From Salinithrix halophila (GTDB taxonomy: Bacteria; Bacillota; Bacilli; Thermoactinomycetales; DSM-45169), in NCBI RefSeq assembly GCF_042650125.1, contig NZ_JBHSAP010000007.1, positions 248,001 through 312,000 on the forward strand: 64,000 bases of DNA, given 5' to 3'. How positions within the stretch are numbered: position 1 is the stretch's first letter; each line of letters starts with the position of its first letter. Made by a program: the position numbers and the translations under genes. Below are positions 60,420 through 64,000 of the stretch, in pieces. The notes below the pieces were generated by a model. The model made no database searches. It was not told the origin of the DNA and was given only the letters and a program-made list of their open reading frames with translations.

Positions 60420-61381
60420 GTGTGGTATCGGTGATCCGGTTTCCGGATGTAAAAGAAAAATTGGGCCTCGGGATGGGAATGGACCTTCCCTGGGGCGGGG
60501 ATATCGGATTTATGCGTGACGGCTCACGGGGAGATACCATCACCCCTAAAATGCACAGCTTCTTCTCCAAATACAGAGAGGAATTCACCTATCTCTTTTT
60601 AGCTTTTCAACCAAAAAACCGGAATGTCCTACGAGCGGAGGAATATTTCCAGGCTTATGACTCGCTCTTCAAAGAGGTACCCCATCTCAAGTGCCGGGCT
60701 TTTCACCAGACGATTTTAAACATGGGCAGTATGGAAACTTATGAGAAGGACGAAATCATTCGCTTCACGAACCAATTGATCGATCGATACGAATTTAAAT
60801 GGATCGTGGAAGATTTGGGCTTATGGTCTATCGGCGGAAAAACCGTCCCATTCCCTCTTCCCCCCTATATGACCCAGGAAGGGTTGGAAGCTTGTATCCA
60901 AAATATCCGGGAATATCAAGATCGGTTGAACGCTCCTTTGTGTGTTGAGTTCCCTGGTTTTACCGAGGGAACAAATTTCTACATCGGTGAGATGGATGCC
61001 TTCGACTACTTCACAACTCTGGCGAAGGAGACAAACTCTCCAGTAACCATCGATATCGGTCATATTCTGAGCTACCAGTGGTTGATGGGCAACACCGGTG
61101 AACATATGTACAAAGGCCTGGAACGCCTGCCATTGGATCATTGCTTTGAAATGCATCTATCCGGATGTCAGATTATACGAGGAAAGTTCCGGGATCTTCA
61201 TCACGGAATCCTGCTCGATGAACAAATCGATCTATTGGAATTTCTGTTACCCCGCTGTCCCAACTTAAAGGCGGTCACCTATGAAGATCCTAAATATACG
61301 GAAGAAGGGATTTTGATTCCCAAATCACAAAAAAACTATGTCCGGATGAAGGAGATGGTGAACGAATGGGCATCCATGTAA
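60416..61381 (+). CDS. DUF692 multinuclear non-haem iron oxidase (MNIO)
   Basis: A 321-residue TIM-barrel protein of the DUF692/MNIO family (MbnB, TglH). The metal-site blocks are visible: FHQTILNMG (~95), VEDLGLWSIGG (~133), VEFPGFTEG (~182), IDIGH ending at H216, and EMHLSG with E245 and H247. MNIO enzymes oxidise peptide side chains or backbone of RiPP precursors, often at Cys, Asp or Asn. RBS AAAAAGGAGG; ATG overlaps the radical SAM stop. Confidence 0.85.
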   Translation: MSVVSVIRFPDVKEKLGLGMGMDLPWGGDIGFMRDGSRGDTITPKMHSFFSKYREEFTYLFLAFQPKNRNVLRAEEYFQAYDSLFKEVPHLKCRAFHQTILNMGSMETYEKDEIIRFTNQLIDRYEFKWIVEDLGLWSIGGKTVPFPLPPYMTQEGLEACIQNIREYQDRLNAPLCVEFPGFTEGTNFYIGEMDAFDYFTTLAKETNSPVTIDIGHILSYQWLMGNTGEHMYKGLERLPLDHCFEMHLSGCQIIRGKFRDLHHGILLDEQIDLLEFLLPRCPNLKAVTYEDPKYTEEGILIPKSQKNYVRMKEMVNEWASM

Positions 61382-62181
61382 CCCGCTCTTCCCTTTCATT
61401 GAACCAAGCCTTATACCGTTTGTTGTACCATCGTACATACAGGCAGGCCTTTTTGGATGCGCGCCATGAGGAATTGCAACTGTCCATCGAGGATCTAAAG
61501 CACCTGCGGACCGTGGACAAAGAAGAGTTGATCGCCACCTCCAAGACGATTGCTCGAAATCTCCTGGCGGGGAATTTGGAACACAGCGGTGGGCTTCGTG
61601 TTTCCTATCCAGGTGTTTTTCAGGAACTCCAGCGGTTAAAGGTCGATCTGACAGAGCTGATGTATTCCTTCATGGAGTCACCCCCTTTCAATCACTATGC
61701 AGAAGTTCCCTTTGCAGGCCGGGGGATCTGTATTGAGGAAGCTTTTTATTCTTACTTGATCGGAGAACGCTTTTTTATCGAAGCATCACCCAACAACGCC
61801 TTGCTCCTGACTCATGAATTTTTGACAGCCCTGCTATCCATCCTGGTCATTAACAAAGATCCTGCTTTTCGAATCGATACCGATAAAATTCAACACAACG
61901 GGTGTGTCTTCTACGCCGTGCAAACCTATCCCAAAGAAATCGCCAAAGCTTTGGCCAAACGTCCTCTAGAAGAATTTGAGGGTGCGGAGGTTTGTTGGTT
62001 GTATGCGGCTGCCTCAAACCGGCTCCTTACCGGCCCTGTGACCCCTGTGATCGTTGAAATGCTCCAGTCAGGTTCTGAATCTGAGGCCAAACGTGAGTGG
62101 AACGACCACCCCCGTTTTCATGCCGACGAGTTGCAATCGTCCCTGCGCCGACTCCGGGAAGCGGGTTTGATTGCCCCATGA
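61366..62181 (+). CDS. Putative MNIO partner / precursor-recognition protein
   Basis: A 271-residue soluble protein. Residues ~10-75 form an alpha-helical unit (LYRLLYHRTYRQAFLD; LKHLRTVDKEELIATSKTI) of the kind seen in DUF2063-like partners and other RiPP-associated proteins; the rest is not recognised. The final ~25 residues resemble a winged helix (LQSSLRRLREAGLIAP). It overlaps the MNIO gene by 16 bases and the next gene by 4. MNIO enzymes usually need such a partner to bind the leader; the identity here is inferred. Confidence 0.6.
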   Translation: MGIHVTRSSLSLNQALYRLLYHRTYRQAFLDARHEELQLSIEDLKHLRTVDKEELIATSKTIARNLLAGNLEHSGGLRVSYPGVFQELQRLKVDLTELMYSFMESPPFNHYAEVPFAGRGICIEEAFYSYLIGERFFIEASPNNALLLTHEFLTALLSILVINKDPAFRIDTDKIQHNGCVFYAVQTYPKEIAKALAKRPLEEFEGAEVCWLYAAASNRLLTGPVTPVIVEMLQSGSESEAKREWNDHPRFHADELQSSLRRLREAGLIAP

Positions 62182-63440
62182 ACCGGGAAGCCGCCATTTT
62201 CGAAGAGCATGGCGAAGTTCTCGCTCATTGGTTCAGTCAAAAGGTGAAAGAGCAGACCTTGATCTATTTTGACCGGCACCTGGACCTCAAGAAAATCTCG
62301 GAAGAGGGCTTAAAACAGCTGGAAGAGAATGCCCACGACCCTGAGCGATTGGCTCAGCTCAATCGCGACCTTCCCTTTCGTGACGATGACCGCTTTGTTT
62401 ACGGACTGGATAGTTTTTTGTACGCAGCAGCCCATCTATCCATGTTTTACCGGGTGATCTGGGTGTATCCAGAGCCCAAACCTGTGGAGTTAACCGCTTT
62501 AGCCCGGATGATGTGGTCGCTCTTATCCCTGATACCCGGTCACGGACAAGAGGTAATCCAGTCATTTACCCTTGGGGCGCACTCCGTCCGGACCGTCATC
62601 GCGGGGATGACCTTGGAAGTGACCACTTTGAGAAGGTTGCCGTTTCTCGATTTGCCGGATTTCCCTTGTTTAGACTTAGATTTGGACTATTTCTATCAGG
62701 AGGGCGATCGCTTGACCCATCGCGTGGAGGAAGTGGTGGATACCCTCTCTTCCCGTGGATGGCGGGAAATCGATCCGACGCTGACTTACTCCATCGCAAG
62801 CGGTTTCTTACCCTCCTCTTACCGATGGCTGGGAAATGCGGTGGCGGAAGAAATGGGGTGTTCGTTGAAAAGCCGAAGCCACCGCACGGAAAATCCTCCG
62901 GCGAAAAATTCGTTGCACCAGTTGTTCTCACACGGGAAAATCGATCAAATCCTGCTGGACAAGCTATTTCAGGAGGAGCTACGTGTTCTGGGCGGGCCCG
63001 GATGGTCCCTTCGGTCTCTTTTGGCGGTACAGGCAAACGACCTCCAAGAGGCCCAACGGTGTTATCAGAAGGCTAGAGAAAACAAGGATCAGGCTTCCTG
63101 GCCGGCCTATACCCTAGGGTTAACTTATTTAAAACAGGGGGATTACCAGACCGCTGCCGATTGGTTTGAACGATCCGAAGGCAAAAGGGTGGACACCATC
63201 CAGGTACACAGCTTATGCCTTCGATCCCTCTGTGAGAGCCGTCTAGGCCATTACGAGAAGAGCCTTTTCCTTGCAAAACAGTGTATCTCCCTGGTACCCA
63301 TGCGTCGGGAACCCTATACCGTGGGATTATTCTCGGCGACCCAGCTTGGGGCAAAGGAAGACTTGGAGCAAATCCGGGAATACGTCGCCGATCTAAAACG
63401 GTTGGGGTTTTTATTTGGAGAGAAAGAAAGGGTGGTCTGA
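62178..63440 (+). CDS. UPF0489/peptide-arginase-like protein with TPR tail
   Basis: A 420-residue protein starting in an ATGA overlap at 62178. Residues ~1-240 show the metal-binding acidic/His motifs of ureohydrolases: LIYFDRHLDL (~30-40) and CLDLDLDYFYQEGD (~170-183), as in UPF0489 peptide arginases such as OspR that turn Arg into ornithine in RiPPs. Residues ~270-415 are TPR-like repeats (AQRCYQKARENKDQAS; YTLGLTYLKQGDYQTAA). An arginine in the neighbouring precursor core (FHAFRFTG) is an obvious substrate. The arginase call is by motif only. Confidence 0.6.
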   Translation: MNREAAIFEEHGEVLAHWFSQKVKEQTLIYFDRHLDLKKISEEGLKQLEENAHDPERLAQLNRDLPFRDDDRFVYGLDSFLYAAAHLSMFYRVIWVYPEPKPVELTALARMMWSLLSLIPGHGQEVIQSFTLGAHSVRTVIAGMTLEVTTLRRLPFLDLPDFPCLDLDLDYFYQEGDRLTHRVEEVVDTLSSRGWREIDPTLTYSIASGFLPSSYRWLGNAVAEEMGCSLKSRSHRTENPPAKNSLHQLFSHGKIDQILLDKLFQEELRVLGGPGWSLRSLLAVQANDLQEAQRCYQKARENKDQASWPAYTLGLTYLKQGDYQTAADWFERSEGKRVDTIQVHSLCLRSLCESRLGHYEKSLFLAKQCISLVPMRREPYTVGLFSATQLGAKEDLEQIREYVADLKRLGFLFGEKERVV

Positions 63441-64000
63441 GTGGGAGGCCTGCAACAACGAATGGATCATGCATTAAAAGCGTTGGTCGACTTACCGGGC
63501 CCAGCCGGGCGGGAACAAGCAGTACGACAGTGGCTGCGGGAACGCTGGGAAGGACAAGTTCAAGAATGCCGGGAAGACCGCGTCGGCAATTTGATATGCA
63601 AGGTCGGGGGACAAGGACCCAAACTTCTGATCCAAGCCCATATGGATGAAATCGGGTTTATTGTACGCCACATCTCCTCTTCGGGCTTTCTATTCCTTGA
63701 CCCTGTACAAGAAGCCCACCGGTCCTCTCCGCTCCATTTGTATATGATGGGGCAAACCGCCCAGGTTATCGGCCGAAAAGGCGTGGTGGCTACGGGTGTC
63801 TTTGCTGCCCCCAGTGGGCATGTCCTCACCTCCGCCCATGTGGAAAGACCCTTGGATTATAACGGTTTTTTTGTCGATCTCGGCGTCGATAGCAGGGAAG
63901 AAGCCGAAGAGAAAGGGGTGGACATCGGCGCGGGAGTGATTTGGCACCGTCCCGTCACGAAAATGGGGACGCGCTATGTAGGGAAAGCACTGGACGACCG
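63441..64000 (+). CDS. M42 family aminopeptidase (3' end outside window)
   Basis: The first 186 residues of a dinuclear metallopeptidase. AHMDEIGFIV holds the first zinc ligands; VDLGVDSREEAEEKGV and the IGAGVIW and GKALDDR stretches at the window edge are M42 landmarks. The GTG start abuts the previous stop, so it is in the RiPP operon. It could remove leader residues, or be a general aminopeptidase. Truncated by the window, not by mutation. Confidence 0.88.
   Translation, partial: MGGLQQRMDHALKALVDLPGPAGREQAVRQWLRERWEGQVQECREDRVGNLICKVGGQGPKLLIQAHMDEIGFIVRHISSSGFLFLDPVQEAHRSSPLHLYMMGQTAQVIGRKGVVATGVFAAPSGHVLTSAHVERPLDYNGFFVDLGVDSREEAEEKGVDIGAGVIWHRPVTKMGTRYVGKALDD

Overview
The window looks like the chromosome of an endospore-forming, moderately GC-rich member of the Bacillales, most plausibly the Thermoactinomycetaceae. 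This is inferred from gene content: PrkA/YhbH, an NprR-type peptide-sensing regulator, a c-di-AMP riboswitch on ktrA, BsuPI and DegV proteins, frequent TTG/GTG starts and strong AGGAGG ribosome-binding sites. No species is claimed. Most genes are compact housekeeping or catabolic operons. A short AT-rich, decayed accessory island lies at about 39.6-44.8 kb.

Layout. 0-3 kb: the end of an amidase gene, then an XRE-TPR regulator whose 3' end overlaps a tiny secreted-peptide gene (quorum-sensing cassette). 3.3-5 kb: two tandem sulfotransferase copies. 5.2-6.2 kb: c-di-AMP riboswitch and ktrA. 6.3-12 kb: dsdA, a relic of the yhbH 3' end, a small membrane protein, and the prkA-yhbH operon. 12.2-13.6 kb: a TnpB-only IS605-type element. 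13.6-32 kb: mostly metabolic and repair genes (secreted amidase-domain proteins, HAD phosphatases, trmL, DegV, cydAB, a heterodimeric ABC exporter, ogt, queG, rnhA, an ABC-class ATPase, uracil-DNA glycosylase). 32.4-38.7 kb: tRNA-Pro and a polysaccharide-degrading locus (beta-helix protein, giant heparinase II/III-like protein, GH5 lipoprotein).

39-45 kb: membrane proteins, degraded regulator remnants, and a pilin-anchored nuclease toxin (LHH type) with an intact SUKH immunity gene. It is flanked by two decayed immunity genes, one SUKH with stops and a frameshift, one Imm5-like with a stop and a frameshift. After tRNA-Leu, at 45.1 kb, lies a second tiny secreted-peptide gene. Its C-terminus matches the pattern of the first peptide, but no receptor gene is beside it.

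47.3-57.1 kb: a long phenylacetate degradation operon on the minus strand. It starts with a TetR regulator and runs through paaA, paaB, paaC, paaD, paaK, an EthD protein, two 3-hydroxyacyl-CoA dehydrogenase-type proteins, thiolase, aldehyde dehydrogenase and a thioesterase. A good promoter with an adjacent palindrome precedes it.

58.2 kb to the window edge: what appears to be an undescribed RiPP gene cluster. A 37-residue precursor peptide is followed by an attenuator-like hairpin, a B12-binding radical SAM enzyme, a DUF692 multinuclear iron oxidase (MNIO), a probable MNIO partner, a UPF0489/peptide-arginase-like protein with C-terminal repeats, and an M42 metallopeptidase cut by the window end. 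The modification genes overlap or abut one another, and the predicted core contains one arginine, which fits the arginase-like enzyme. This is the strongest candidate for a new system here.
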